A DNA stretch of 39,698 nt, from the NCBI GenBank assembly GCA_964548365.1, contig CAZJRD010000030.1:1-39698 (forward strand). The letters are read 5' to 3'. Position 1 is the first letter of the stretch. Each line of letters starts with the position of its first letter. This DNA comes from B46-G9 sp964548365 (lineage in GTDB: Bacteria > Desulfobacterota > DSM-4660 > Desulfatiglandales > Desulfatiglandaceae). Under the pieces are notes generated by a model. It had not been told where the DNA came from, did no database searches, and worked only from the letters and a program-made list of their open reading frames with translations. Below are positions 23,624-32,177 of the stretch, one piece after another. Position numbers and translations under genes: made by a program.

Positions 23624-24539
23624 AGTCGGTCTGCCATGAGTCAACGAGTTTTTTCCAAAAGAACTTGATATCACCCTCAAAATCCAGGTGATTCACACTG
23701 GTCAGCAGGCTTTTTGTTACGCGCACAAAGCTTTTGCTTGCGGCCGCATCCGGATAGACGGCCAATACCGCCTGCTGTTGTCTGACCGCCTGGGGAATGT
23801 GTTCGTCATAGGGAATCCAGCCAAGGTAGTCGATGGATGGCGATCCAAGAAAATTGTCTACCACCTGGCTCAGTTGACGAAAAATCCGGTCCGCTTCAGC
23901 CGCGTTTCTTGCCTGGTTGATGAGGATCTTGAAGGTTTTCTGCTGGTATTTTGTGGTAAGCACTTTTATGAGGGCATAGGCATCAGTGAGAGAAGTAGGT
24001 TCATTGGTGACTACCACCACCTTTTCCACGGCGGCAAAATTGAAATACATGACGTTGGCTGAAATTCCTGCACCGGTATCAATGAGCAACACGTCAAACC
24101 GGTCCTGCAGAATATCCAGCTCATCAAGGAGAAACAACCTCTGGGATTGATCGAGCTCCGTCAATTCCTGGATGCCTGAAGCGGCTGGAAGGACCTGAAA
24201 GCCGCCCGGCGCCTCCATAATAATTTCCTCAAGACGTTTCTCCCCGGTCAGCACATGCTGAATATTGAAATGATGGTTCAACCCGAGAAGAACATCCATG
24301 TTCCCCAGGCCCAGATCAGCGTCCAGGATGAGGACTTTTTTATCTGATTGCGTCAATGCCAGTGCCAGGTTGGCTACGACGTTCGTCTTTCCGACCCCGC
24401 CTTTCCCGCTGGTAACTGAAATGACCCTCACTCCAGATCCGTCTTGATGTGCGTCCACTGTTTCATTCGCGGCCATAAGCTTTTTTTTAATACCCTTTCC
24501 GTTTCCGACCATATCTCTTAAGCGGCTCGCCTGATCCAT
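23613..24539 (-). CDS. flhG: Flagellar number regulator FlhG (MinD-like ATPase)
   Basis: This 308-residue ParA/MinD-type ATPase has a deviant Walker A VTSGKGGVGKTNVVANLA with the signature Lys, LILDADLGLGNMDVLLG, and LLIDTGAGISANVMYF in the Walker B region. The extreme N terminus reads MDQASRLRDMV, the DQAxxLR motif by which FlhG activates the FlhF GTPase. FlhG (YlxH, FleN) limits flagellar number. The start lies 1 bp after the flhF stop, and the end overlaps fliA by 11 bp. The order flhA-flhF-flhG-fliA is widely conserved in Gram-negative flagellates. Confidence 0.96.
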   Translation of the reverse strand: MDQASRLRDMVGNGKGIKKKLMAANETVDAHQDGSGVRVISVTSGKGGVGKTNVVANLALALTQSDKKVLILDADLGLGNMDVLLGLNHHFNIQHVLTGEKRLEEIIMEAPGGFQVLPAASGIQELTELDQSQRLFLLDELDILQDRFDVLLIDTGAGISANVMYFNFAAVEKVVVVTNEPTSLTDAYALIKVLTTKYQQKTFKILINQARNAAEADRIFRQLSQVVDNFLGSPSIDYLGWIPYDEHIPQAVRQQQAVLAVYPDAAASKSFVRVTKSLLTSVNHLDFEGDIKFFWKKLVDSWQTDYGN

Positions 24540-24540
24540 C

Positions 24541-25680
24541 CTAGTGTACCCCGTAACCCGTGCTCATCACCGGTCCGCTTTTTCCGTTCAGAATCATCTT
24601 GGCGAGTCTCTTCTTGGAAGCCGGTTCCACGTCCTCGGGAACTTGCTGTCCCGTCGTAAAATAGGCAACCGGCCTTGACTGACATAAGAGAAAATTGACC
24701 ATTGAGGATGCGTCTTCCACTTCATCCAGTTTAGTAAAAATATAGCTCTTGTAGTCCACTGCCCGGAATTTCGTCTCCGCAAGGAGGAGCTGATGCAGGT
24801 CAGTTGTCGCACTGAGGACAAGATACCCGTGAATTTTCTTTGAGATTTTCAACAGATCCATCAACTGATCTATCTCCCTTGTATCCTTTGGGCTCCTCCC
24901 TACTGTATCCACAAACAGGTGGTCACAATCTCCATGCCTTGCGATAGCCTTCCGCAGTTCAATTCTGGTGGAAGCTACTTCCATGGGTATTCCCATAATC
25001 CTGGCATAGGTTTCCAGCTGGTTCACAGCGGCTATCCGAAAGGTGTCTACCGTGATGAGGGCAACCTTTTTTCCCTGCTCAATAGCGGTCCTGGCGGCCA
25101 ATTTTGCCAGTGTGGTTGTCTTGCCCACACCGGTTGGGCCGATAAAAGCGTGAATGGCCTGCCCTGATTCTCCGGCCACTTCACCCCCCATGTTGATGTT
25201 TTTCAAGATATTGACGAGACTCTGCTTCAAGGCGTCCTGTCCTTGTCTTGCTGTTTCTTCGGGATCTGCAACCACCATTTTTTTTAAGAGCGACCGGATG
25301 ATCTCGCCTTTTATTCCAAAATCTTTGAAGTGCCCATACTGCCCCCGCACCTGTGGGTCAAGAATTGTATCGGGCTGCAGGACAGCACCCGCCTCGATAC
25401 TCCAGAGCAGATCCCGGATCTCCCTGATCTGCGCTTCCAGGTTCTCATACCGCTCCAGCAAAGCACGCGCTCCTGTACCTCCTTTTTCCTGCTGGAAATG
25501 GCACGTGACATCATAATCCACTGCCGCGGTAACCTCGACGGTTTCTCGACTATCTCCTGATTTTTCGCCTCCCGGGTGGATGGTTCGTGTCCGGAGAATC
25601 ACCGCATCGTTCCCCATTTCCTCCTTCACCATGCGGAGGGCTTCCTGAGTATTTCTGCCAACGAATCGTTTTATATTCAT
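24541..25680 (-). CDS. flhF: Flagellar placement GTPase FlhF (SRP-type)
   Basis: This 379-residue protein begins MNIKRFVGRNTQEALRMVKEEMGNDAVILRT, the FlhF B-domain start. It has a P-loop AFIGPTGVGKTTTLAKLAAR, VALITVDTFRIAAVNQLETYA and the G3-like motif LFVDTVGRSPKD, where most relatives have DTAGR. YIFTKLDEVEDASSMVNFL completes the GTPase. FlhF marks the polar site of new flagella and works with FlhG. The ATG at 25680 shares bases with the flhA stop (TGATG), giving coupled translation. Confidence 0.96.
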   Translation of the reverse strand: MNIKRFVGRNTQEALRMVKEEMGNDAVILRTRTIHPGGEKSGDSRETVEVTAAVDYDVTCHFQQEKGGTGARALLERYENLEAQIREIRDLLWSIEAGAVLQPDTILDPQVRGQYGHFKDFGIKGEIIRSLLKKMVVADPEETARQGQDALKQSLVNILKNINMGGEVAGESGQAIHAFIGPTGVGKTTTLAKLAARTAIEQGKKVALITVDTFRIAAVNQLETYARIMGIPMEVASTRIELRKAIARHGDCDHLFVDTVGRSPKDTREIDQLMDLLKISKKIHGYLVLSATTDLHQLLLAETKFRAVDYKSYIFTKLDEVEDASSMVNFLLCQSRPVAYFTTGQQVPEDVEPASKKRLAKMILNGKSGPVMSTGYGVH

Positions 25681-27764
25681 CACGAAAGTCCTATCTCTCC
25701 AACAGCCTGTACTCGCAGTCCGCTTGGTATTTCGTTATGAGAAATCACTGCCACGTGCATTTGATATCGTTCACAGAGTTTCCGTAAATGACGCCGTATG
25801 GTTGAGGAACAGAGAACCACCGGCTGCTCCATGCTGGCCGCGCTTCTTTCGATGGTATTCCTGATACTGGTGATAATTTTTTCAGCCTGTTCAGGTTCAA
25901 GTGCGAGGTAGGCACCGTATTCCGTCTGGTTCACTCCGTCCGCGATGGTCCCTTCCACTGCTGGGCTCACGGAAAGGATCTTCATGCTCTGATCCTTCTC
26001 CACGTAAGGTTTTGTCAATGATCTTGCCAGTCTCTGACGCACGTATTCCGTCAGAAGTTCCGGGTCTTTTGTCACGGGAGCATAATCAGCAAGGGTCTCG
26101 ACAATGGTGAGTAGGTCCCTGATGGATACCTGCTCCCGCAGCAGGTTCTGCAGCACCTTCTGCACTCCTCCTACGCTCAAGAGTCCGGGAACCAATTCCT
26201 CAACGGCTTTCGGATTCGATTTGGCCAGATTGTCCAGGAGCCGTTGAACCTCCTGTCGACCGAGAAACTCATACCCGTGTTCCCGAACCACTTCCGACAG
26301 GTGGGTGGTCACAACGCTCGGGAGATCGACAACGGTGTAGCCACACAACTGGGCATCCCCTTTCTTCTCCGAAGTGACCCACAGGGCGGGCAGGCCAAAT
26401 GCCGGTTCTACCGTTGAAACGCCTTCCACTCTTGTTTTCACATCTCCGGGATCGATAGCCAGGTAATGGTCCATCATGAGCTCTCCCCGGGCAACGCTGT
26501 TTCCCTTGATGCAGACAGCGTATTCGTTCGGTTTCAGTTCAAGGTTGTCACGGATATGAAGGGCGGGAATAATCAGGCCCACTTCAAGGGCGAACTGCTT
26601 CCGCAGGGAACGAATACGATCCAAGAGCCCCCCTGATTTCTGGTTGTCCACCAGTGGGATGAGGCCATATCCGATCTCCAGTTCAAGGCTGTCCAGCGGG
26701 AGCAGATCTTCCACCTGTTCCGGAGTGACCTGCCCGGCCTTTTCCACCTCTTCGGATTCCTCCTCCATGGCCTTTTTTCCCTTCATCACGATCACTGCCC
26801 TGGCCAGGAGAAAAACACCGACCGCCAGTATGGCAAAAGGAATGAACGGCATGCCGGGGGCGAGCGCGAACAGGAAAATAATCACCGAGGCTATAATCAG
26901 GGCCTTGGGTTGAAATCCGAACTGCTTGATCACCTCGAAACCCAGTCCTCCTTCGGCTGCGGCCCGGCTCACCAGGATACCCGCGCCGGTGGAAATGATG
27001 ACTGCCGGGATTTGCGAAACCAATCCATCCCCGATGGTCAGGAGGGTATAATTCTGTACTGCCGTGGAGAGGTCAAGATGCATCTGAACCACTCCGATGA
27101 TCAGACCGCCGAGGATATTGATGAGCGTAATAATGATACTGGCGATGGCGTCTCCCCTGACAAACTTGCTTGCACCATCCATGGCCCCGTAGAATTCGGC
27201 CTCCCTTGCTATTTCCGCGCGCCGGATTCTTGCTTCCGTTTCATCAATCAGCCCCGCATTGAGGTCCGCGTCGATGCTCATTTGCTTCCCCGGCATGGCA
27301 TCTAATGTAAAGCGAGCCGCCACCTCGGCGATACGCCCTGCCCCCTTGGTAATGACAACGAAATTGATAACCACCAAGATCATAAATACTACGAGACCGA
27401 CGGTGGTATTCCCACCTACCACGAACGCGCCAAACCCTTTTATGATCCGCCCTGCGGCGAGAGAACCTGTGTGCCCGTTCAGGAGAATCAGCCTTGTGCT
27501 GGCAATATTCAATGAAAGGCGGTAAAGGGTGGTGATCAGCAGCAAAGAAGGAAATACCGAAAAATCCAGCGGGCGCAGCACATAGATCGTGAGCATCAAG
27601 ATCAGGATGCTCATGGTTATGTTGAGGGCCAGCATGACATCGAGCATTCCCGTTGGCAAGGGCACGAGCATGACCAACAGGATACCCACAACTCCGGCCG
27701 CGATGAAGACATCGCTGTTGTTTTTTAAGAAAAATCCGTCTGCCGGTAGTCTAAGCTGTTCCAA
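25680..27764 (-). CDS. flhA: Flagellar export gate protein FlhA
   Basis: FlhA has about 694 residues. Its N-terminal half has eight probable membrane helices (e.g. VFIAAGVVGILLVMLVPLP), and the family signature DGASKFVRGDAIASIIITLINI lies in the loop. The cytoplasmic C-terminal half begins near DLLPLDSLELEIGYGLIPLV. FlhA recruits chaperone-substrate complexes and is part of the export gate. I start it at the TTG at 27764, which has AAAAGGG 6 nt upstream. An ATG at 27800 gives a longer reading, but its extra residues (MTQDSRLTKG...) are a translated GACTC repeat and no Shine-Dalgarno precedes it. Confidence 0.96.
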   Translation of the reverse strand: MEQLRLPADGFFLKNNSDVFIAAGVVGILLVMLVPLPTGMLDVMLALNITMSILILMLTIYVLRPLDFSVFPSLLLITTLYRLSLNIASTRLILLNGHTGSLAAGRIIKGFGAFVVGGNTTVGLVVFMILVVINFVVITKGAGRIAEVAARFTLDAMPGKQMSIDADLNAGLIDETEARIRRAEIAREAEFYGAMDGASKFVRGDAIASIIITLINILGGLIIGVVQMHLDLSTAVQNYTLLTIGDGLVSQIPAVIISTGAGILVSRAAAEGGLGFEVIKQFGFQPKALIIASVIIFLFALAPGMPFIPFAILAVGVFLLARAVIVMKGKKAMEEESEEVEKAGQVTPEQVEDLLPLDSLELEIGYGLIPLVDNQKSGGLLDRIRSLRKQFALEVGLIIPALHIRDNLELKPNEYAVCIKGNSVARGELMMDHYLAIDPGDVKTRVEGVSTVEPAFGLPALWVTSEKKGDAQLCGYTVVDLPSVVTTHLSEVVREHGYEFLGRQEVQRLLDNLAKSNPKAVEELVPGLLSVGGVQKVLQNLLREQVSIRDLLTIVETLADYAPVTKDPELLTEYVRQRLARSLTKPYVEKDQSMKILSVSPAVEGTIADGVNQTEYGAYLALEPEQAEKIITSIRNTIERSAASMEQPVVLCSSTIRRHLRKLCERYQMHVAVISHNEIPSGLRVQAVGEIGLS

Positions 27765-27776
27765 AAGCGTCCCTTT

Positions 27777-27815
27777 TGTGAGTCGTGAGTCTTGAGTCAT
27801 CAGTCATGGGTCAGG
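27777..27815. repeat. GAGTCNN heptad patch at the flhA start
   Basis: The plus strand reads GTGAGTCGTGAGTCTTGAGT, then CATCAGTCATGGGTCAGGGGTC. This is a run of 7-bp units related to GAGTCNN. It covers the ATG usually taken as the flhA start and fills much of the 86-bp flhB-flhA gap together with a CCTTTGACCTTTATCCTTTG block (27841-27860). Confidence 0.8.
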
Positions 27816-27850
27816 GGTCGCGGAACAGCGATGTTCAGTTCCTTTGACCT

Positions 27851-28927
27851 TTATCCTTTGCCCTTAGTCCTGTTCTTGAGCCCGTACACATAGGCCAGTA
27901 TCTCAGCTGCGGCCTGGTAAAAATCGGGAGGGATTTCCTGTCCGATATCCACGAATTTATACAAATTCTGTGCCAGGGGTTTATTCTCCACCAGCGGGAT
28001 CTGGTTCTCCTTTGCTATCTCCCTGATCTTAAAGGCAATCTTATTCGCTCCTTTCGCCACGACGCTGGGAGCTTCCATAGTAAGCGAATCATAACGCAAT
28101 GCGATGGACAAATGCTCAGGGTTGGTAATAATCACATCCGCCTTCTTCACGTCTTCCATCATGCGCCGTCTCGCCATCTCCCGCTGAATCGACCTGATGC
28201 GGCTTTTCACAAGGGGATCTCCCTCCGTTTGCTTGAACTCCTCTTTTACCTCCTGCTTTGTCATCTTAAGGTCTTGTTCAAACTCCCATTTCTGGTAGAG
28301 AAAATCGAGAATGGCAAGGATCGCTATGACATAGCAACTCCTGGTAAGCACATCCAAAGACGTCTCTCCCATGAATCGAAGGATCTCGGCCTTGCTCTGG
28401 TAAACGAGTTCCACGAGACGGCCCTTGTTGGCCTGAAGCGTGGAAAAGGCAGCCCATCCCACCACAAGAATTTTCCCGAGGGATTTTGCCAGTTCCACCA
28501 GGGACCGTTTAGAAAACATCCTTTTGGCGCCTTCAATTGGACTGATTTTTGACGCTTTTGGTGCCAACGGCTCGACACTCCAGATGAACCCGGTCTGGGC
28601 GAAATTGGCGACAATGGCCACGATCGAAAGGACGCCAAGCATGGGCAGAATCATGGATAAAAAGGCTTCAAGGTACTGGTGGAAAAAAGAGGTAATAGCA
28701 AAGTCGCTGTCCTTCATATAGGGAACGGAAACAAAGGTTTTATGGATCAGGTTTCCCATGGAAAAAGTAAGGTGTCGCGCTCCAAAATAGAGGAAGAGAG
28801 CACTCGCTCCCAGTACGGCCACCGAGGGGATCTCCCTGCTTTTTCCGACCTGGCCCTTTTTCCGGGCCTCTTCCCTCCTCTTGGGAGTGGCCGGCTCGGT
28901 CTTGTCTTGAAAAGGTTTTTCAGGCAT
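27851..28927 (-). CDS. flhB: Flagellar export switch protein FlhB
   Basis: This 358-residue protein starts with DKTEPATPKRREEARKKGQV, the FlhB signature. It has four transmembrane helices, and the cytoplasmic domain begins after EQDLKMTKQEVKEEFKQTEGDP. The autocleavage site reads NPEH rather than the usual NPTH. The scissile Asn-Pro is kept, so self-cleavage can still occur. FlhB changes export specificity from hook to filament after FliK signals. AAGGA abuts the ATG with no spacer, which is unusual. It is first in the flhB-flhA-flhF-flhG-fliA run and lies behind a REP-like element. Confidence 0.96.
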   Translation of the reverse strand: MPEKPFQDKTEPATPKRREEARKKGQVGKSREIPSVAVLGASALFLYFGARHLTFSMGNLIHKTFVSVPYMKDSDFAITSFFHQYLEAFLSMILPMLGVLSIVAIVANFAQTGFIWSVEPLAPKASKISPIEGAKRMFSKRSLVELAKSLGKILVVGWAAFSTLQANKGRLVELVYQSKAEILRFMGETSLDVLTRSCYVIAILAILDFLYQKWEFEQDLKMTKQEVKEEFKQTEGDPLVKSRIRSIQREMARRRMMEDVKKADVIITNPEHLSIALRYDSLTMEAPSVVAKGANKIAFKIREIAKENQIPLVENKPLAQNLYKFVDIGQEIPPDFYQAAAEILAYVYGLKNRTKGKG

Positions 28928-29129
28928 TCCTTAATCCAGTGCTGAGTGCTAAGTACTAAGCAGGAGCGAGGTCTCCTCGCGATATCGCAGGCGGAGCCTG
29001 CTCCTACAATGCAAAAAATTTCTCATTACTGCTCAGGTTCACGGTTAAATCTTCAGGGTTGCCTCCTTTGTGCCCTTCATTGCTCTCTAACCTGAAACCG
29101 TGAACCCCAGAACTTTGAACCCGCTCCTG
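28928..29129. repeat. flhB-fliR gap: GTGCTGAGT repeats, REP-like element and long inverted repeat
   Basis: 28940-28960 is a GTGCTGAGTGCTAAGTACTAAG patch. 28960-29007 is a REP-like element with two hairpins (GCGAGG/CCTCGC and GCAGGC/GCCTGC) inside an outer AGGAG/CTCCT stem, similar in style to Pseudomonas 'GTAGGAGCGAGG' REPs. 29036-29046 (GGTTCACGGTT) pairs exactly with 29096-29106. No promoter was recognised; the structures may separate the fliR and flhB transcripts. Confidence 0.6.
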
Positions 29130-29903
29130 TTACATCAACTGAATCACACCCATCATCACCACTCCCATTTTTTTGACAAGGTCCACCAGGAAAGGCGAAA
29201 GATTCAAGATGACCAGGGAAAACAGGATCATTCCTAAGAAAATATTGAGCGGAAATCCGATCATGAGGACATTTACCTGGGGCACGGTCCTTGCCACAAT
29301 CCCCAAGCACAAATTAGAGAGAAAAAGGGCAACCATGATCGGAGCTGCCATCTTGATGGCGATAACAAACATGTCGCCGCTCACCCTGACCAGCGCGCCG
29401 ACCACCGGCGCGTTGAGGCGGAAGCTGTCCGGCGGTACCTTGTAGAAGGACGCAGCCAGGGCCCGGATAAACATGTGGTGCCCGTTGACCGAAAAAAAGA
29501 TTAAAATGGTAAAGAGGTAGAGAAACTGGGATATGACGGTACTTTGTCCTCCTGTTTCCGGATCCATGGCACTCGCCATATTGAAACCCATCTGGAACCC
29601 CATGAATTGGCCTGCCAGTTCAACTGCAGCGAACAGCATTTTCACCCCGATCGCCAGGACAAAACCCAGCAAAACCTCGGAAGCCATTCCCATGATCACT
29701 TCCAGCACCGTCCGGGGAAAAGCAGGAGGAGGCGGCACTACCGGGAACAGGACCAGAGCCGTAACCAGCGATAATCCCGCCTTCCACAGCGCAGGGATAT
29801 TCCTGGCTCCGAAAAAAGGCAAAAGGAAAAACAAGGCCGCGACCCTGATGAAAATCCAGAAGAAGCCCTGCACCTGTTGAATCGTCTCAATGGAAAAAGC
29901 CAT
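29130..29903 (-). CDS. fliR: Flagellar export gate protein FliR
   Basis: This 257-residue, very hydrophobic protein has about six membrane segments. It contains GARNIPALWKAGLSLVTALVLFP and LLGFVLAIGVKMLFAAVELAGQFMGFQMGFNMASAMDP, which is diagnostic for FliR. FliR forms the export gate core with FliP and FliQ. It follows fliQ with a 138-bp gap of heptad and TGAGTGC repeats. The ATG opens MAFSIETIQQVQGF, a normal start for the family. Confidence 0.95.
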   Translation of the reverse strand: MAFSIETIQQVQGFFWIFIRVAALFFLLPFFGARNIPALWKAGLSLVTALVLFPVVPPPPAFPRTVLEVIMGMASEVLLGFVLAIGVKMLFAAVELAGQFMGFQMGFNMASAMDPETGGQSTVISQFLYLFTILIFFSVNGHHMFIRALAASFYKVPPDSFRLNAPVVGALVRVSGDMFVIAIKMAAPIMVALFLSNLCLGIVARTVPQVNVLMIGFPLNIFLGMILFSLVILNLSPFLVDLVKKMGVVMMGVIQLM

Positions 29904-30041
29904 AACTTACAGTGATGAGTTATGAGTGCTGAGTGATAAGTGCGACAAAAAGAATATCCACCCTCCGATGCGGGTTCGCCCGTTTGTCCGGTTAACCGGT
30001 CCCCCGTTTATTGCCCTTGACTCCAGACTCTCGACTCAACA
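29904..30041. repeat. fliQ-fliR gap filled with short tandem repeat phrases
   Basis: The gap includes TGATGAGTTATGAGTGCTGA and GTGATAAGTGCGAC (29913-29944), GGTTCGCCCGTTTGTCCGGT units related to the composite repeat (29973-29992), and GACTCCAGACTCTCGACTCA (30019-30038). It interrupts what would otherwise be a tight fliP-fliQ-fliR operon. Confidence 0.7.
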
Positions 30042-30311
30042 CTACCGTATGACATGCGGAATGGTCGCTATGATATGACTGGTATAGGAGGTCATCTTCG
30101 CAAGCATCCAGGGGGCCGCTGCAAGGAGTGCCAACAGGACCGCAACGATCTTGGGCACAAAGGTGAGCGTCATTTCCTGTACCTGGGTTGTTGCCTGCAA
30201 TATGGCAATTACCAATCCCACTATCAATCCCACACCAAGAAGCGGGGCTGAAAGCAGGAGGGTAAGCTTTATGGCTTCGCTCGCCATGCTGACCACGAAT
30301 TCAGGTGTCAT
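30042..30311 (-). CDS. fliQ: Flagellar export gate protein FliQ
   Basis: This 89-residue protein has two membrane helices. MTPEFVVSMASEAIKLTLLLSAPLLGVGLIVG contains the first, and QATTQVQEMTLTFVPKI is the FliQ signature before the second. The ATG at 30311 has GAGG 8 nt upstream; a GTG three codons earlier also opens the frame. It lies 12 bp after the fliP stop and belongs to the export gate. Confidence 0.95.
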   Translation of the reverse strand: MTPEFVVSMASEAIKLTLLLSAPLLGVGLIVGLVIAILQATTQVQEMTLTFVPKIVAVLLALLAAAPWMLAKMTSYTSHIIATIPHVIR

Positions 30312-30323
30312 ATGCCTCACCTC

Positions 30324-31199
30324 TCATGAAAAACTCTTTACCATCGACCCCACCAGCAGGTTCCAGCCGTCCACCAGCACAAACAACATCAGTTTGAAGG
30401 GCAATGAAACCATGAAGGGGGGCAGCATCATCATTCCCATGGACAGAAGAACACTCGCAACCACCATGTCAATGATCAAAAAGGGGATATAGATGAGGAA
30501 CCCGATTTGAAATGCCGTCTTCAGTTCGCTGATAACAAAAGACGGGATCAGGACCATGGTAGGTATTTCTTTAATATTATGTGGTTTTTCCGATTTAGAA
30601 ACCTGCAGAAAAAGGGCAATGTCCTTCTTTCGGGTCTGCTTAAACATAAATTGCCTGATGGGAACCAGGGCCCTTTCAATGGCCTCGGTCTGGGATATCT
30701 CCTCCGCCAAATAGGGCTGCAACGCGTCTTTATTGACCTTTTCATATACCGGTGACATGAGAAAAAAAGTGAGGAGCAGGGCGAGACCGATCAGGACCTG
30801 GTTGGGCGGCATCTGCTGGGTTCCCAGGGCGTGCCGAAGCAGGGAAAACACCACTGCCAGCCGGGTAAAAGAGGTCATCATGACCAAAATCGCGGGCGCA
30901 AGTGACAGGACGGTCAGAAGGAGCAGGATTTGGAGAAGAACACTTACCTGTTGAGGCTTGTCAGCCTGGCCCACGCCAATGGTCACGCTGGGGAGCAGTG
31001 GGATCTGTTGTGCGTGGACAGAGGAACTCCAGGCAATGATACCGATCACCAGCACCGGCAAAAGGATGGAAAAGGCCCGTGCAGGCCATTCTTTGCCCTT
31101 CTCTGGTGCCAAACTGAAAACAGTGAGGTTTGAGGAGCAGCCTTTCCTGGCCATTAACGTAGTAGCATAATACCCTGTTCTATTTCCCGGGTGTTCCAT
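30324..31199 (-). CDS. fliP: Flagellar export gate protein FliP
   Basis: This 291-residue protein has a cleavable-type N-terminal hydrophobic segment (FSILLPVLVIGIIAWSSSVHA). The FliP core follows, with LAPAILVMMTSFTRLAVVFSLLRHALGTQQMPPNQVLIGLAL and FLIYIPFLIIDMVVASVLLSMGMMMLPP. The start is uncertain. The ATG at 31199 overlaps the fliO end by 20 bp and has AAGAG upstream; an ATG at 31154 has no ribosome site. Both leave an unusually long stretch ahead of the signal helix, so a rarer start codon further in cannot be excluded. Confidence 0.95.
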   Translation of the reverse strand: MEHPGNRTGYYATTLMARKGCSSNLTVFSLAPEKGKEWPARAFSILLPVLVIGIIAWSSSVHAQQIPLLPSVTIGVGQADKPQQVSVLLQILLLLTVLSLAPAILVMMTSFTRLAVVFSLLRHALGTQQMPPNQVLIGLALLLTFFLMSPVYEKVNKDALQPYLAEEISQTEAIERALVPIRQFMFKQTRKKDIALFLQVSKSEKPHNIKEIPTMVLIPSFVISELKTAFQIGFLIYIPFLIIDMVVASVLLSMGMMMLPPFMVSLPFKLMLFVLVDGWNLLVGSMVKSFS

Positions 31200-31740
31200 C
31201 TTTTTCTCTTGTACTGACGTTCCCTGTTATCGATCGCTTCATTTTCCTGCGAAGGAGCGATTGAAAGCTGCCATTGGTCCCGCCGGTGGTTGATATGGCC
31301 TCATTGTTATTAACGGGGGGGTCTTCGATTCTCCTGAGGAGTGTTATGCTTTCAGCTCCTACCCCAAGTACCAGCCATTCACCACAAACTTCCACCAGTG
31401 CGATCGATTGCTTCGAGGCCAGACTCAGTGATCCGATCACCCGCATGGCAGGGTTTCTGTTCAAGGAAAATCGACCATCCCGGATTCTCTTGGAAAGGTA
31501 ATAGATGCCGAAAATCATCCCAATGACGAGCAACAACGCTGCGCCCATCTTGAGGCTCGCCATGCCCATGTCTCCCTGGGGAAGATTGGCCTCCGCGTTC
31601 CCGGCCGCCTTGCCTATCCCTATAGACATGGAAAAGGCAGTAAGAAAGGTACATAAAAAACTGCACGTCAAGACCCCTGCTTTTCTCAACACAGTATGGA
31701 GAATTTTCATCGGAAGCCTGGATTGTTTCTCCCACCTCAT
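31180..31740 (-). CDS. fliO: Flagellar export accessory protein FliO
   Basis: This 186-residue protein has an N-terminal hydrophobic segment (about 22-40) that looks like a signal peptide. One membrane helix follows (KMGAALLLVIGMIFGIYYL), then the cytoplasmic stretch MRVIGSLSLASKQSIALVEVCGEWLVLGV, a good FliO match. FliO helps assemble the FliP ring. The ATG at 31740 overlaps the fliN stop (ATGA). An internal ATG at 31710 (MKILHTVLRKAG) would give a more typical signal peptide. FliO is poorly conserved, but position and motif agree. Confidence 0.9.
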   Translation of the reverse strand: MRWEKQSRLPMKILHTVLRKAGVLTCSFLCTFLTAFSMSIGIGKAAGNAEANLPQGDMGMASLKMGAALLLVIGMIFGIYYLSKRIRDGRFSLNRNPAMRVIGSLSLASKQSIALVEVCGEWLVLGVGAESITLLRRIEDPPVNNNEAISTTGGTNGSFQSLLRRKMKRSITGNVSTREKDGTPGK

Positions 31741-32108
31741 GCCAATTCCTTCACTCTTTCTCCCGGGCTGATGATATTGGTAAGCCTGATTGCGAACTTT
31801 TCGTTCACCACCACGACTTCACCGTGACCCATGAGTTTCTGATTGATGTAAAGGTCAACCGGTTCATTGGTCAACTTTTCCAGCTCAACCACCGATCCCT
31901 GCCCAAGCTTCAGCAGGTCACCGATTTGAATGCGTGTCCTGCCCAGCTCTACCGTAATCTCCAGCGGTATATCGAGGAGAAAGTCAATGCTCTGAGGGCT
32001 GTCACCACCCTCCAGGCCCGGTTCAACTTCCGCGAAATCCACACTCTCAGGAGACGCATTCTGCTCCGGGGCAGGATTCTCGGCAACTTGTTCATTTTGA
32101 TCGTTCAT
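31737..32108 (-). CDS. fliN: Flagellar motor switch protein FliN
   Basis: This 123-residue protein has an acidic, variable first 40 residues. The SpoA domain follows, with DIPLEITVELGRTRIQIGDLLKLGQGSVVEL and LYINQKLMGHGEVVVVNEKFAIRLTNIISP, both very close to the FliN consensus. FliN forms the lower C-ring with FliM and takes part in switching and export. It overlaps fliO by four bases and follows fliM by 69 bp. Confidence 0.97.
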   Translation of the reverse strand: MNDQNEQVAENPAPEQNASPESVDFAEVEPGLEGGDSPQSIDFLLDIPLEITVELGRTRIQIGDLLKLGQGSVVELEKLTNEPVDLYINQKLMGHGEVVVVNEKFAIRLTNIISPGERVKELA

Positions 32109-32177
32109 GAAAACACCTCATAAGGAAATTATCTCAACCATAACAACGGCAATTTCTTGAAAGCTCTCTGTCTCTGT

